Positions 20,593-28,461 of a stretch of DNA of 64,000 nt are shown here, piece after piece. This stretch comes from Rhodovastum atsumiense (lineage in GTDB: Bacteria > Pseudomonadota > Alphaproteobacteria > Acetobacterales > Acetobacteraceae). Made by a program: the position numbers and the translations under genes. How positions within the stretch are numbered: position 1 is the first letter of the stretch; every line of letters starts with the position of its first letter. The notes under the pieces were generated by a model. It did not search any database. It was not told the DNA's origin and saw only the letters and a program-made list of their open reading frames with translations. The stretch is taken from NCBI RefSeq assembly GCF_937425535.1, contig NZ_OW485601.1:3393501-3457500 (forward strand), in the 5' to 3' direction.

Positions 20593-21075
20593 TCATCTCG
20601 CCCGTGCCGGGATGCTGACAACCTTCTCCCCGCCACGCTCCCATGCATCGATCGCACCGGCTGCCACCTCGCCGCGGCGGGGGATGTAGGTGTCGAGAAT
20701 GCGGGATGTCTGGTCGATGGTGTGGCTGCTCACGACGGCGATCTGCGCTGTGGTGGCGTCGGCCTCTGCCATTCGCACCATCGCTGTGCGCCGAAGGTCG
20801 CGCCGTTGCAGCCCTTTCAGCAAGCGCTCGCGGATCTCGGGCTTTGGCAGTTTGGCAGCCAGCAGTTCCCGCGCCAGATGCCAGTCTGCTCGAGCGCGTG
20901 CGCGGTCCCACGTCAAGGCGCCTCCGCGTGCGCCGCGGCGCAACGGTGGTGGCCATCTGCCATTGGCGACTTCGGCGGCAAAAGTGCGGACAGAAACACC
21001 AACGTAGGCCGCCGCCTGTTCTTGGGTCAGATAGCGAGCCGGCGGCAGCGGCAGGCCAGAACGTCCCTCAGGCGG
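20593..21075 (-). pseudogene. Helix-turn-helix domain fused to the C-terminal remnant of a tyrosine recombinase
   Basis: The first 60 residues look like an excisionase/AlpA-type DNA-binding domain (YLTQEQAAAYVGVSVRTF...NGRWPPPLRRG). Then comes a piece resembling the last catalytic segment of phage integrases: RDLRRTAMVRMAEADATTAQ, SSHT in place of GHS, and DTYIPRR with the likely catalytic Tyr. The upstream catalytic Arg region is missing and the His of HxLR is Arg, so it is probably inactive. The likely cause is a deletion joining xis and int. The start codon overlaps the end of the upstream small gene by eight bases; a longer start at 21123 exists. Confidence 0.6.
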
Positions 21076-21334
21076 CATCCCGATCCTCCAGAAGGTCGCA
21101 CAGGTTTCCCTGGTCGGGGGCATGGTTGGGACGGCGTCCCCATCGAGACAGTGTCTCCGCAGCGGGCCGCATCAGTTCTCGGTCCCGGCGGAGCATGGCG
21201 CCCCATCCCCCCCTCGCGGTGACGGGCTTCGCTGCTTCACGGGCGAGTTCCCGCACCAACTCGGCGAGCGGGTCGGGCCGCCGTCCGAGGCGGTGGATCT
21301 TGTGGTCACTGTGCCCGCATCGCGGGGTAGACAT
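21068..21334 (-). CDS. Small hypothetical island protein
   Basis: 88 residues, Arg-rich, with a helical PLAELVRELAREAAKP segment and no known domain. It overlaps its neighbours on both sides (29 bases with the upstream Cys-rich gene, eight with the integrase remnant), a layout typical of phage or integrative-element accessory genes. Function unknown. Confidence 0.45.
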   Translation of the reverse strand: MSTPRCGHSDHKIHRLGRRPDPLAELVRELAREAAKPVTARGGWGAMLRRDRELMRPAAETLSRWGRRPNHAPDQGNLCDLLEDRDAA

Positions 21335-21512
21335 ACATCATCGGCGGTTCCCGGCCGGCGGCGTCGGTGACGGTGCCGTTCCGGAGGCAACCGTGGTCGG
21401 GCGCGCTGAAATGGCGGCAGGTCAGGCACCGGCCGCTGTCACCGGCCGTGGCCTCGATCCCGTTCTGCGACGGGTTTGTCAGCATAAAGTCAAGCATTGT
21501 TGAAATTCTCAT
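21306..21512 (-). CDS. Small Cys-rich protein, possible zinc ribbon
   Basis: 68 residues. It carries CLTCRHFSAPDHGCLRNG, a CxxC-x8-C pattern with a nearby His that could bind one zinc, as in many phage-encoded small zinc proteins. No further domain is visible. It lies at the promoter-proximal end of the minus-strand cassette, next to the AT-rich region at 21513-21620. Function unknown. Confidence 0.45.
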   Translation of the reverse strand: MRISTMLDFMLTNPSQNGIEATAGDSGRCLTCRHFSAPDHGCLRNGTVTDAAGREPPMMYVYPAMRAQ

Positions 21513-21814
21513 TGCATATATTCGTCTTTTTTATCTCTTCATGTGTTATAAATTTAAATATGGAAGGTGTGTAATGTTTACAGATATATTGAATCTTGCC
21601 GCAGAAAAAGGAGGTTTGACTGCAAGTAACTTGCAGAGACCTATGGGCGGGCGCGGTTCTGGATTGCTCGGCAGCCTTCGGACCGTGGCGGAAAGTGTTC
21701 GCGGCCAGATGGCGAACAGGCACCACAACCTGAGCCATCCAGCGACGACTGCGGATCGCCACCGTAAGTCGACGCCGTTCCGGCCGAGTTGAGGCAGTCT
21801 CGCGGCGGAGGGCG
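21513..21814. other. AT-rich gap within the island
   Basis: Bases 21510-21620 are markedly AT-rich (for example GTTATAAATTTAAATATGG), far from the window average. They probably hold the promoter for the minus-strand genes 21306-20593. No convincing gene was found. Confidence 0.4.
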
Positions 21815-22063
21815 TCAGGCATCGCCGCTTCCCTCCGCCGGGGTCTGGGCGGGCGGCGCCGGCAGCGGCATCCGGCGGATATGTGTGGCATGTGCCGCAT
21901 GGCTTGCCGACGCCCATGCGAATTTGGCGCGGTCCTCGGCGGTCATGCATATGTTCGGGCGCGGGGTGCCGAACCATCGCGACTGCTCGGCGTGCCACGC
22001 AGCGATCGCCTCCTGCATCGCCCTGGTGCCGGCCAGCCAAGCTGCCGTTTGCTGGTCAGTCAT
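21815..22063 (-). CDS. Small phage-like protein with MTDQQT start
   Basis: 82 residues. The helical N-terminal half MTDQQTAAWLAGTRAMQEA and AAWHAEQSRWFG is followed by a Pro/Ala-rich tail. The start overlaps the upstream stop in a GATGA arrangement, so the three genes 22490-21815 are translationally coupled. The first codons share TGACCAGCAAACG with the gene at 22490. No known function. Confidence 0.5.
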   Translation of the reverse strand: MTDQQTAAWLAGTRAMQEAIAAWHAEQSRWFGTPRPNICMTAEDRAKFAWASASHAAHATHIRRMPLPAPPAQTPAEGSGDA

Positions 22064-22269
22064 CCTCGCGCCTCCATGTCAGCCGGCAGCATCCATGCAT
22101 CAAAGTCGTCATCTCCGCGTCGTTGAATGCGGCGCGCTTCGGCGTCGGTAATGGCCTCGTCCTCGGTGAGCCCAGCGCCGCAGAACACCCCCGCACAGTG
22201 CGCGATGAACAGATGACCACTGTGCGAGATGCTGTAGGCCGGGCGGGTTGTTTGCTGCTCGCCGGTCAT
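22060..22269 (-). CDS. Small phage-like protein with MTGEQQT start
   Basis: 69 residues from the ATG that overlaps the upstream stop (ATGA). The sequence YSISHSGHLFIAHCAGVFCGAG looks like a short beta-hairpin protein, followed by an acidic helical segment LTEDEAITDAEARRI. A longer frame starting at 22326 exists but would overlap the upstream gene heavily. Function unknown. Confidence 0.5.
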   Translation of the reverse strand: MTGEQQTTRPAYSISHSGHLFIAHCAGVFCGAGLTEDEAITDAEARRIQRRGDDDFDAWMLPADMEARG

Positions 22270-22490
22270 GCTGCACCTCGCACCTTGGCGAGCCAGGGCC
22301 AAAGCTCTGCAGGATCGAAGCCGCACGCCCGCGCTGCTTTCTCCAGGTTGCCCATACAGAGCGGGAACGGGATGCCGAGAAAGTCGGAAACCTCGCCGCC
22401 GGTCTTGCTGTGCCCGCCCTGGAAGGACGGGGCCATCACCAGCACAAGCCGCATGGCTTCACGCGGGTCGGTCGTTTGCTGGTCAGGCAT
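22266..22490 (-). CDS. Small phage-like protein with MPDQQT start
   Basis: 74 residues: MPDQQTTDPREAMRLVLVM, then a GFDPAELWPWLAKVRG tail. It overlaps the frame upstream by about 55 bases and the next gene by four. The start region repeats the TGACCAGCAAACG sequence of the other cassette members. No recognised domain. Confidence 0.5.
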   Translation of the reverse strand: MPDQQTTDPREAMRLVLVMAPSFQGGHSKTGGEVSDFLGIPFPLCMGNLEKAARACGFDPAELWPWLAKVRGAA

Positions 22491-22738
22491 GGCTGAGCGC
22501 CTCCCTCCGCCTTGGCAGCATCGCGCGCTGCCGCCAGCGCGTCGGCCAGCACGCCCTTTTCCTTCGCTCGGATCAGCCAGTCACGGGCGCGGTCGAGATC
22601 GCTCTGCGTCGGGTCGTCGCCAAGCGTGAGCCCGAACTGCCCGGCAATGCGACGGCGTTTGAAGGCTGGCTCACGGAGGCCAGGGGAAGTTTGCTCGCGG
22701 CGTTTGCCCCGCAGACCGTGGCGCGGTCGCAGCTGCGA
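22436..22738 (-). pseudogene. Open frame without a normal start codon, probable 5'-truncated gene
   Basis: A 100-codon open frame encodes a plausible helical protein (FKRRRIAGQFGLTLGDDP, then DLDRARDWLIRAKEKG and ALAAARDAAKAEGG). There is no ATG, GTG or TTG between the upstream stop at 22739-22741 and the conserved-looking part. Either a CTG is used or the gene has lost its beginning. Its 3' end overlaps the start of the gene at 22490, as in the rest of the cassette. Confidence 0.35.
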
Positions 22739-22961
22739 TCACCGAACCATGGTCGAACGGTCAAACCGAAGGGCAGATCACCAAGGTGAAGCTCCTGAAA
22801 CGACCGATCTTCTGCGTGCCCGGCTCATCTCTGCATGACAGCATAAGGCAAAGCCTGCACCGGGAATGCGGAAGAGCCCTTTTCCCACGCCGAACCACAC
22901 ATGAAGGCGCCACCCACCAGCCCCCACAGCGCCGGATGATCTCTGCACCTCGGCGTCATGT

Positions 22962-23612
22962 TCATGAAGCGCTCGAATGCGGCTGTTCGACGCCACTGTG
23001 CATTTCGGCTTCCAGATCGTCCGCCAAGGTCTGGCATTTCGTCATTTGGCCCCAGGCGGGTGCGAGTTTGAGCCGGAACGGAGGCAAGACGACAGCCACG
23101 CCGCGGTGCACGAAACGGGCCTCTGCCGGCGTCACCGCGACCGCTCCGGAACCGAGCGTATCGGCGCGATCCTGCCACAACACGCCAGTTCTGATGCAGA
23201 TAGTGATGGCGTTCAGTTGGTCCGGCACGGCTCTGGTGGCGAAGTTAACCCGATACCAGCCCTGGTCGTCCGTCCCATCCCAGGGGACCGGCGGCAATTG
23301 CGGTTCGGTTCCGACAATTTCCAGGTGCCCAGCAATGTCTTTGTAGACTGGGTGCGTCCAGTGCCGAAAGGCGAATCCGGCCGCCAGCCTTGGCGTCGTT
23401 GGACGCCCCAGGGCCTTCGGCCACAGCAGTGTCCCCCAGACTGTGCCGCCCAGCATTCTTTGCCGGTTTTCCATATCGGGCAGAAGTTGCGCCAATCTCT
23501 CGGCCGTAACGGTGCCCGTGATCTGGGCGATCACCTGCTGCAGATCAAACGTTTCGGGCGAGCCAAACTGTTCATCGCCCAAGCGCATTGGCCTGTGCGT
23601 CGTTGCACCCAT
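22962..23612 (-). CDS. Unknown 216-residue island protein
   Basis: No family was recognised. The sequence is moderately hydrophilic with scattered Trp (GGTVWGTLLWPKALG, HWTHPVYKDIAG, PWDGTDDQGWYRV) and a C-terminal VALPPF-like strand, followed by a helical acidic tail. No signal peptide or membrane segment was seen. A GGGGGA ribosome site lies about eight bases before the ATG. It sits between the phage-like cassette and the HTH gene, so an accessory island function is likely. Confidence 0.45.
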   Translation of the reverse strand: MGATTHRPMRLGDEQFGSPETFDLQQVIAQITGTVTAERLAQLLPDMENRQRMLGGTVWGTLLWPKALGRPTTPRLAAGFAFRHWTHPVYKDIAGHLEIVGTEPQLPPVPWDGTDDQGWYRVNFATRAVPDQLNAITICIRTGVLWQDRADTLGSGAVAVTPAEARFVHRGVAVVLPPFRLKLAPAWGQMTKCQTLADDLEAEMHSGVEQPHSSAS

Positions 23613-23869
23613 TCACGCTATCCCCCGTTCTGATGTCTTTTGTTCAGCGGCACCGCATTCGCGATGTGGCAGACGCTAACCCGAGCGGGAGGGATGCTCC
23701 CACCTTCCCCACAAAAATCTGAACGGGACCTCGCCTTTGTCGTTTCAGCCCTCTCATCTGTATCCGAGTCCGCAGGCAGTCGCCCGCGTGACGCGCGACC
23801 GCAACGCCCTGTCATGCGCGCGCCAGCGCCGGGCGTGATAGATCCGGTCCGAACGGGGAGGGACCGGAC

Positions 23870-24076
23870 GTGACGGCCGAGAGACTGCGCGAGATCCTGT
23901 GCCAATTGGGTTGGTCCAAAGACCACCTGCAGCAACGCCTGCGAGTTGACCCGCGCGTCGTCCGCCGCTGGATCAGTGGAGGCGCCGATATTCCCGAGTC
24001 GATCGCGCTGTGGCTGGAGCGGGCCGCGGTGCTGGACGCGAGCAACCCGCCGCCGGTGCGGAACAGCGCCAGGTAG
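23870..24076 (+). CDS. Small helix-turn-helix protein
   Basis: 68 residues. RLREILCQLGWSKDHLQQRL and VDPRVVRRWISGG fit two helices of a Cro/XRE-type DNA-binding domain, followed by a third helix ALWLERAAVL. It may regulate island genes. It overlaps no other supported gene. The 23613-23869 gap before it shows nothing clear. Confidence 0.5.
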   Translation: MTAERLREILCQLGWSKDHLQQRLRVDPRVVRRWISGGADIPESIALWLERAAVLDASNPPPVRNSAR

Positions 24077-24235
24077 CGCGAGAGGCTGCCCATATTATAG
24101 GGCAGGGGAGAGGGGCCGGCGCAGGCCCGCATTCTGCGCGCCGCGCCGGCGTGCCTGGCCCCCGCGGTTTCATGGAGCGGTTCAGGCTGGGCGCATTCCT
24201 ACGGCATTTGCCGCCGGGGCGCGGGGCAAGAATTT

Positions 24236-25087
24236 TCAGGAACAGTCAACCGAAGCGTTGGTCCGGATCGGCACGATGCCCCCCTCGGGCGGCGGTCCAG
24301 ACAGCAGTCTCGACGCGGGTGCCAGCGGCGAGCGCGCGGGCCATGAGATCGCCTCGGACACGACGACGGCCTCAAAGGCCGGGCGCGCGAAGAAAAAGCC
24401 CTGCATGTAACGCACGCCCGCCTGCCGCAGTGCCTCGACCTCGCCAATCCGCTCGACGCCTTCGACGACGAGCTTGATCCCGAGTTCGCTGGTAAGCGTG
24501 ACGAGGCTGGCGACGATGGCGAACCGCGTGCGGTCCTGGTCGCAATCCACGATGATCTGACGGTCGAGCTTGATGATGTCTGGCTTCAACTCAACGAGGC
24601 GGGCAAGGCCGGAATACCCGGTTCCGAAATCGTCGAGCGCGACCTTGAAGTGGTGGCGGTGGTATTCTTCGATAATGGCGCGCGTGTGCGCGGTATCTGT
24701 GATGCTCTCGTTTTCCGTAAACTCGAAAGTCAGGCGTTCGAGCAAGAAGCCGTTCGCGGCGGCGGCGGCGAGAGTGCGGCGGATGCAGGCGCGCGGCTCG
24801 TAGACGGCATTGGGCAGGAAGTTGATATTGAGCCGGCCATCAAGACCCAGCCGGGCGGCCATCTCGATTGCCTTGACGCGGCAGGCTTGGTCGAAGGCAT
24901 AAAGGCTCCCGTCGTCGACCTGCGCCAGAATCGATTCCGCGCTCTCGCCGAAGGGGCCGCGCACCAGAGCCTCGTGCCCATCGATGCGCATCTCTGCAAG
25001 ATCGACGATGGGCTGGAAAGCCATTGTGAAGGGGAACAACGGCCCCTCGTTGTGGCACCGCCCACAGCCCCATCGTTCGTCCGTCAT
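24236..25087 (-). CDS. Stand-alone EAL-domain c-di-GMP phosphodiesterase
   Basis: 283 residues, nearly all EAL domain. All catalytic positions appear present: HEALVRG (EAL), the Asn in NINFLPN, the Glu in FEFTENES, the Asp pair in ALDDFGTGYS, the Lys in DIIKLDR, EGVE and MQGFFFARP. It should hydrolyse cyclic di-GMP to pGpG. The N-terminus has a short CGRCHNEG segment that might bind a metal or sense redox state; this is inference. The start at MTDERWG was preferred to an ATG 15 codons upstream. It is the only recognisable cargo enzyme of the tRNA island. Confidence 0.85.
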   Translation of the reverse strand: MTDERWGCGRCHNEGPLFPFTMAFQPIVDLAEMRIDGHEALVRGPFGESAESILAQVDDGSLYAFDQACRVKAIEMAARLGLDGRLNINFLPNAVYEPRACIRRTLAAAAANGFLLERLTFEFTENESITDTAHTRAIIEEYHRHHFKVALDDFGTGYSGLARLVELKPDIIKLDRQIIVDCDQDRTRFAIVASLVTLTSELGIKLVVEGVERIGEVEALRQAGVRYMQGFFFARPAFEAVVVSEAISWPARSPLAPASRLLSGPPPEGGIVPIRTNASVDCS

Positions 25088-25440
25088 GACCGCTCTTGTG
25101 GACAACCATAGATAGAGAATGGTGGCCTGCATAACACGCGCAAGGGGCTACCTCGAAGCCTTTTCGGTGGAGAGCGATCGTATTCGGTTGCGGCTGACGG
25201 CCGGGAGTAGCCGTGACGCAGCCTACCTAATGACACGTGATTTGGCTTATCGCGTCTAATATCCCGCACCACAATTGATGCAGATCTGCACCGGCGCGCG
25301 CTCCTCTGGGCGGCTTTGCCCCTTGAGAAAATGGGGCTGCATCTCGTCGAATATCTATCATCGCATGCCTGCGATACTCAACGCCATGCGGCTGAAACTT
25401 AACAATAAGCGCTGAAAATAAACGGAATTCTCAATTATTT
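25088..25440. other. Gap between the EAL gene and the island end
   Basis: No supported gene is seen. The last 60 bases before the tRNA-like repeat are AT-rich. It probably carries the EAL promoter and the inner flank of the island boundary. Confidence 0.4.
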
Positions 25441-25481
25441 TAAGCTGTGGGTCGCTGGTTCGAATCCAGTGGGGCACGCCA
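25441..25481 (+). repeat. Partial tRNA-Arg copy, distal island boundary (att-like)
   Basis: 41 bases (TAAGCTGTGGGTC...ACGCCA) match the 3' half of tRNA-Arg at 20492-20532 with three purine transitions. There is no 5' half, so it cannot fold as a tRNA. It is best read as the duplicated integration site. Confidence 0.7.
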
Positions 25482-25519
25482 GATTTCAGTAAATTAGCGA
25501 ATATTAAGGAAAGTATTTT

Positions 25520-25590
25520 AAGGCAAGGGCTCCGCCCTTGACCCGCCAAGGGCCATAAGGCCCTTGGATCCCATTCGCGCTGCGCGGCAC
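25520..25590. repeat. Dispersed GC-rich palindromic repeat, copy 3
   Basis: It holds CAAGGGCTCCGCCCTTG, AAGGGCCATAAGGCCCTT, GGATCCC and TCGCGCTGCGCGGC: the same modules as copies 1 and 4, in this orientation. It lies between the island end and the NifD-like gene. Confidence 0.65.
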
Positions 25591-25749
25591 AGCACCATCC
25601 ACCATCATCGCCCCCCGTCTGACCGCCTTCCATGGCCGGACGTTGTCCGCCCACCAGCATCTGATTGATAACGTACGTCGTATGTATTATAACTAAATCA
25701 CCATCGGCCAATCGTATTTTCAAGCCGGCCATCAGGGACGGGGAACGGC

Positions 25750-27273
25750 ATGGCGATCAATCTCAGGACGGCAGTGGTCGAGAACCGCGAGCAGCGGCTC
25801 GGCACCATCATAGGGTGGGATGAAGGCAGCGCGTCGCTGCTGGCCGAGCAGTCGGAATTCTCGCGCGGCGGCTGCGGCAGCAAATGCGGTCCGGGCAGCA
25901 AAGGGGCCCGCATCTGCGAGTTGCAGAGCCCCTTCACCCAGGGCGGCAGTTGCAGCGAGCAGGTGGTGCAGGCACTCGGCAGCTCTATCCTCGATGCCGT
26001 GCTGGTCCAGCATTCCCCGATCGGGTGTGCTGCGAACATGGCCAGCAACAACGCCAATTTCCGCAACGCGCTCAACCGCCTCGGCCGGCCGGTGCGCAAC
26101 AATACCGCGGTGTCGACCAACCTGACCGAACGCGACATGGTCTATGGCGGCGTCGACAAGTTGCAGGCTGCCATCCGCGAAGCCTATCGCCGGCACCAGC
26201 CCAAGGCCGTATTCATCGCCACCTCCTGCGCCACCGGCATCATCGGCGATGACGTCGAGACCGCCGCCCGCGAGGTCGAGGAGGAGATCGGCATCCCGGT
26301 GATCCCGGTGTTCTGCGAAGGCTTCAAGTCGAAGCACTGGAGCACCGGCTTCGATGCCATCCAGCACGGCATCCTGCGCAAGCTCGTCCGCCGCAACCCG
26401 GAACGCAAGCAGAAGGACCTTGTCAACGTCGTTATCCTTCCCGGCAGCGACGTCTACACGCCGATGCTGGCCGAACTCGGGCTGCGGGCCAATCTCGTGG
26501 TCAACCAGGCCACGGTGGAGCAACTGCAGCAGATGTCCGAAGCCGCCGCCTCGGTGACTTTCTGCTACACCCTCGCGAGCTACATCACCGCGGCGCTGGA
26601 ACAGGAATTCGGCGTGCCCGAGGTCAAGGCACCGCAGCCCTACGGCTTTTCCGGCACCGATGCCTGGCTGCGCGCCCTCGGCAAGGTGACCGACCGCGAG
26701 GCCGCGGTCGAAGCCTACATCGCCCGCGAAAAGGCCCGGGTCACGCCGATCATCGAGGACCTGCGCCGCCAGCTTGCCGGCCTGCGCGGCTATGTCGCGA
26801 TGGGGGCTTCCTTTGCGCATGGCGTCGTGGTGGTGCTGCGCGAACTCGGCATCGAGGTGCCCGGCACGCTGGTGTTCCACCACGACCCCACCTACGACAG
26901 CGGCTCGCCGGAGCGCGACACGCTCGGCCACCTGGTCGATGCCACCGGCGATGTCGACACCTTCACCGTCGGCGTCCGGCAGCATTATCAGTTCTACAAC
27001 CTGCTGCAGCGGGTGAACCCGGATTTCGTCGTCATCCGCCATGGCGGGCTGTCGCCACTGGCCTCCCGGCTCGGCATGCCATCGCTGCAGCTCGGAGATT
27101 CCAGCTTCGCCCTCGGCTATCAGGGGATCGTCAATCTTGGATACGAGATCCTGACCGCCCTGCAGCACCGGAAATTCCATGAAGACCTGAAGGCCCACAG
27201 CTCGTTGCCCTATCGGGAATCCTGGCTGGCCGAGAAAGATCCGTTCGCGCTCGCCCGCGCCGCCACGGAGTAA
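25750..27273 (+). CDS. Solitary nitrogenase component 1 alpha-like (NifD-like) protein
   Basis: 507 residues, the length of NifD. The three P-cluster-type cysteines are placed as in NifD: Cys68 (GSCSEQ), Cys93 (HSPIGCAAN) and Cys160 (SCATGIIGDD). The block TNLTERDMVYGGVDKLQAAI closely mirrors the corresponding NifD segment, and Cys272 (FCYTLASYITAALEQEFGVP) matches the FeMo-cofactor ligand Cys275. The FeMo-co His442 position (SLQLGDSS) lacks His, and the His195 region (STGFDA) also lacks it. Extra N-terminal cysteines (Cys42, Cys46, Cys56) are unusual. No nifH, nifK or nifB lies in the window. Sulfur-type neighbours suggest a reductase acting on a C-S or other compound. A terminator follows. 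Confidence 0.88.
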   Translation: MAINLRTAVVENREQRLGTIIGWDEGSASLLAEQSEFSRGGCGSKCGPGSKGARICELQSPFTQGGSCSEQVVQALGSSILDAVLVQHSPIGCAANMASNNANFRNALNRLGRPVRNNTAVSTNLTERDMVYGGVDKLQAAIREAYRRHQPKAVFIATSCATGIIGDDVETAAREVEEEIGIPVIPVFCEGFKSKHWSTGFDAIQHGILRKLVRRNPERKQKDLVNVVILPGSDVYTPMLAELGLRANLVVNQATVEQLQQMSEAAASVTFCYTLASYITAALEQEFGVPEVKAPQPYGFSGTDAWLRALGKVTDREAAVEAYIAREKARVTPIIEDLRRQLAGLRGYVAMGASFAHGVVVVLRELGIEVPGTLVFHHDPTYDSGSPERDTLGHLVDATGDVDTFTVGVRQHYQFYNLLQRVNPDFVVIRHGGLSPLASRLGMPSLQLGDSSFALGYQGIVNLGYEILTALQHRKFHEDLKAHSSLPYRESWLAEKDPFALARAATE

Positions 27274-27279
27274 GCCGCT

Positions 27280-27308
27280 GCCCCGCCGCCCGCCAGGGCC
27301 GGCGGGGC
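27280..27308 (+). terminator. Rho-independent terminator after the NifD-like gene
   Basis: A 9-bp stem (GCCCCGCCG at 27280-27288 with 27300-27308) and an 11-base loop are followed directly by ATTTTC. The downstream aldo/keto reductase starts 40 bases later, so it may be only partly co-transcribed. Confidence 0.65.
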
Positions 27309-27348
27309 ATTTTCGAAGTTGCGTTTGTCTGACAGGATATCACGGATC

Positions 27349-28404
27349 ATGGTGGAATACCGACCGCTTGGGCGCACCGATCTCCGGGTGTCGGCGCTTT
27401 GCCTCGGCACGATGACCTGGGGCCAGCAGAACACGGAGCAGGAGGGGCATGCGCAACTCGACGTCGCCCGTGAGCGTGGCCTCAACTTTCTCGACACCGC
27501 CGAGAGCTATTCGATTCCGCCGCGTGCCGAGACCCAGGGCTCCACCGAGCGGATCATCGGCACCTGGCTGAAAAGCCGCGGCGGACGCGACAAGGTGGTG
27601 ATCGCCACCAAGGTTTCCGGGCGCAGCACCAGCACCTACCTGCGGCCCGGCGGCGCCCATCCGGAGCTGAACCGCGCGAATATCCATCATGCGGTGGAAG
27701 GGTCGCTGCGGCGGCTGCAGACCGACTACATCGATCTCTATCAGTTGCACTGGCCCGACCGGGCCTTGCCGCTGTTTGCAGAAAGTTCCACGGTGTTTCG
27801 TGATCTGCCGCCGGGGCCGGAAAACCCGATCGAGGAAACCCTCGCCGCGCTGCAGGATCTGGTGGCCGCCGGCAAGGTGCGCCATGTCGGCCTGTCCAAC
27901 GAAACCGCCTGGGGCACCACGCGGTTTCTCGCCGCCGCCGCGGCCGGGCATGGGCCGCGGGTGGTGAGCATCCAGAACGCCTATCACCTGCTCAATCGGA
28001 CTTTCGAGATCGGGCTGGCCGAGATCGCCCTGCGCGAGCAGGTCGGGCTGCTGGCCTATTCGCCGCTTGCCCAGGGCTACCTGACCGGCAAGTACCGCAA
28101 CGGCAGCCTGCCGCCCGGTGCCCGCGCCACCCTCTTCGGACGGACCCAGCGCTACCAGAAACCCGGAGTGAGCGAGGCGATCGAGCGCTACCTGCGGCTG
28201 GCCGACGACATCGGCGTGCCGCCGGCGCAGCTTGCGCTGGCCTTCGTGCTGACCCGAAAATTCGTGACCTCGGTGATCATCGGCGCCACCACGCCGGCAC
28301 AATTGGCCGAGAACCTCGGCGTGCTGGACCGGACGATCATCACGCCGGAGGTGGAAGCGGTGATCGATGCGATCCATCAGGTCCACAGCAATCCGGCACC
28401 TTGA
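27349..28404 (+). CDS. Aldo/keto reductase, Tas-like
   Basis: 351 residues forming a TIM barrel. The catalytic tetrad is visible: Asp and Tyr in FLDTAESYSIP, Lys in VIATKVSG, and His in YQLHWPDRAL. The C-terminal NADPH-binding loop reads IIGATTPAQLAENL. The insert after the fourth strand and the overall length resemble E. coli Tas. It would reduce a carbonyl with NADPH; the substrate is unknown. It immediately follows the NifD-like gene on the same strand. The start at MVEYRPLGRTDLRVS is the family's usual one; a TTG 30 bases upstream is less likely. Confidence 0.9.
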   Translation: MVEYRPLGRTDLRVSALCLGTMTWGQQNTEQEGHAQLDVARERGLNFLDTAESYSIPPRAETQGSTERIIGTWLKSRGGRDKVVIATKVSGRSTSTYLRPGGAHPELNRANIHHAVEGSLRRLQTDYIDLYQLHWPDRALPLFAESSTVFRDLPPGPENPIEETLAALQDLVAAGKVRHVGLSNETAWGTTRFLAAAAAGHGPRVVSIQNAYHLLNRTFEIGLAEIALREQVGLLAYSPLAQGYLTGKYRNGSLPPGARATLFGRTQRYQKPGVSEAIERYLRLADDIGVPPAQLALAFVLTRKFVTSVIIGATTPAQLAENLGVLDRTIITPEVEAVIDAIHQVHSNPAP

Positions 28405-28422
28405 TCCGGCGGCCTGCGCGGG

Positions 28423-28446
28423 GGGAGGGGGGAATCCGCCCCTCCC
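28423..28446. terminator. Hairpin between convergent aldo/keto reductase and binding-protein genes
   Basis: An 8-bp stem (GGGAGGGG at 28423-28430 with 28439-28446) encloses an 8-base loop. It lies between two stop codons and could serve both directions. Confidence 0.5.
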
Positions 28447-28461
28447 TGGACGGCCTTCCCC

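Larger units (their letters stand above)
20533..25481. mobile_element. Decayed tRNA-Arg genomic island of about 4.95 kb
   Basis: The island runs from the tRNA-Arg 3' end to a second copy of the tRNA 3' half. Next to the tRNA is a tyrosine-recombinase remnant (20593-21075), followed by overlapping phage-like small genes, an unknown 216-residue protein, a small HTH protein and an EAL phosphodiesterase. Gene density, small ORFs and loose intergenic DNA differ from the flanking operons. No intact integrase was found, so the element is probably immobile; three mismatches in the end repeat also suggest age. Confidence 0.65.

Noticed and set aside
25441-25481. A second tRNA-Arg gene
   Set aside because: Only the 3' half is present; no acceptor, D or anticodon 5' strand precedes it.
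25750-27273. Ordinary nitrogenase alpha subunit nifD
   Set aside because: No nifH or nifK is adjacent, and the cofactor histidine and His195 positions do not appear conserved.
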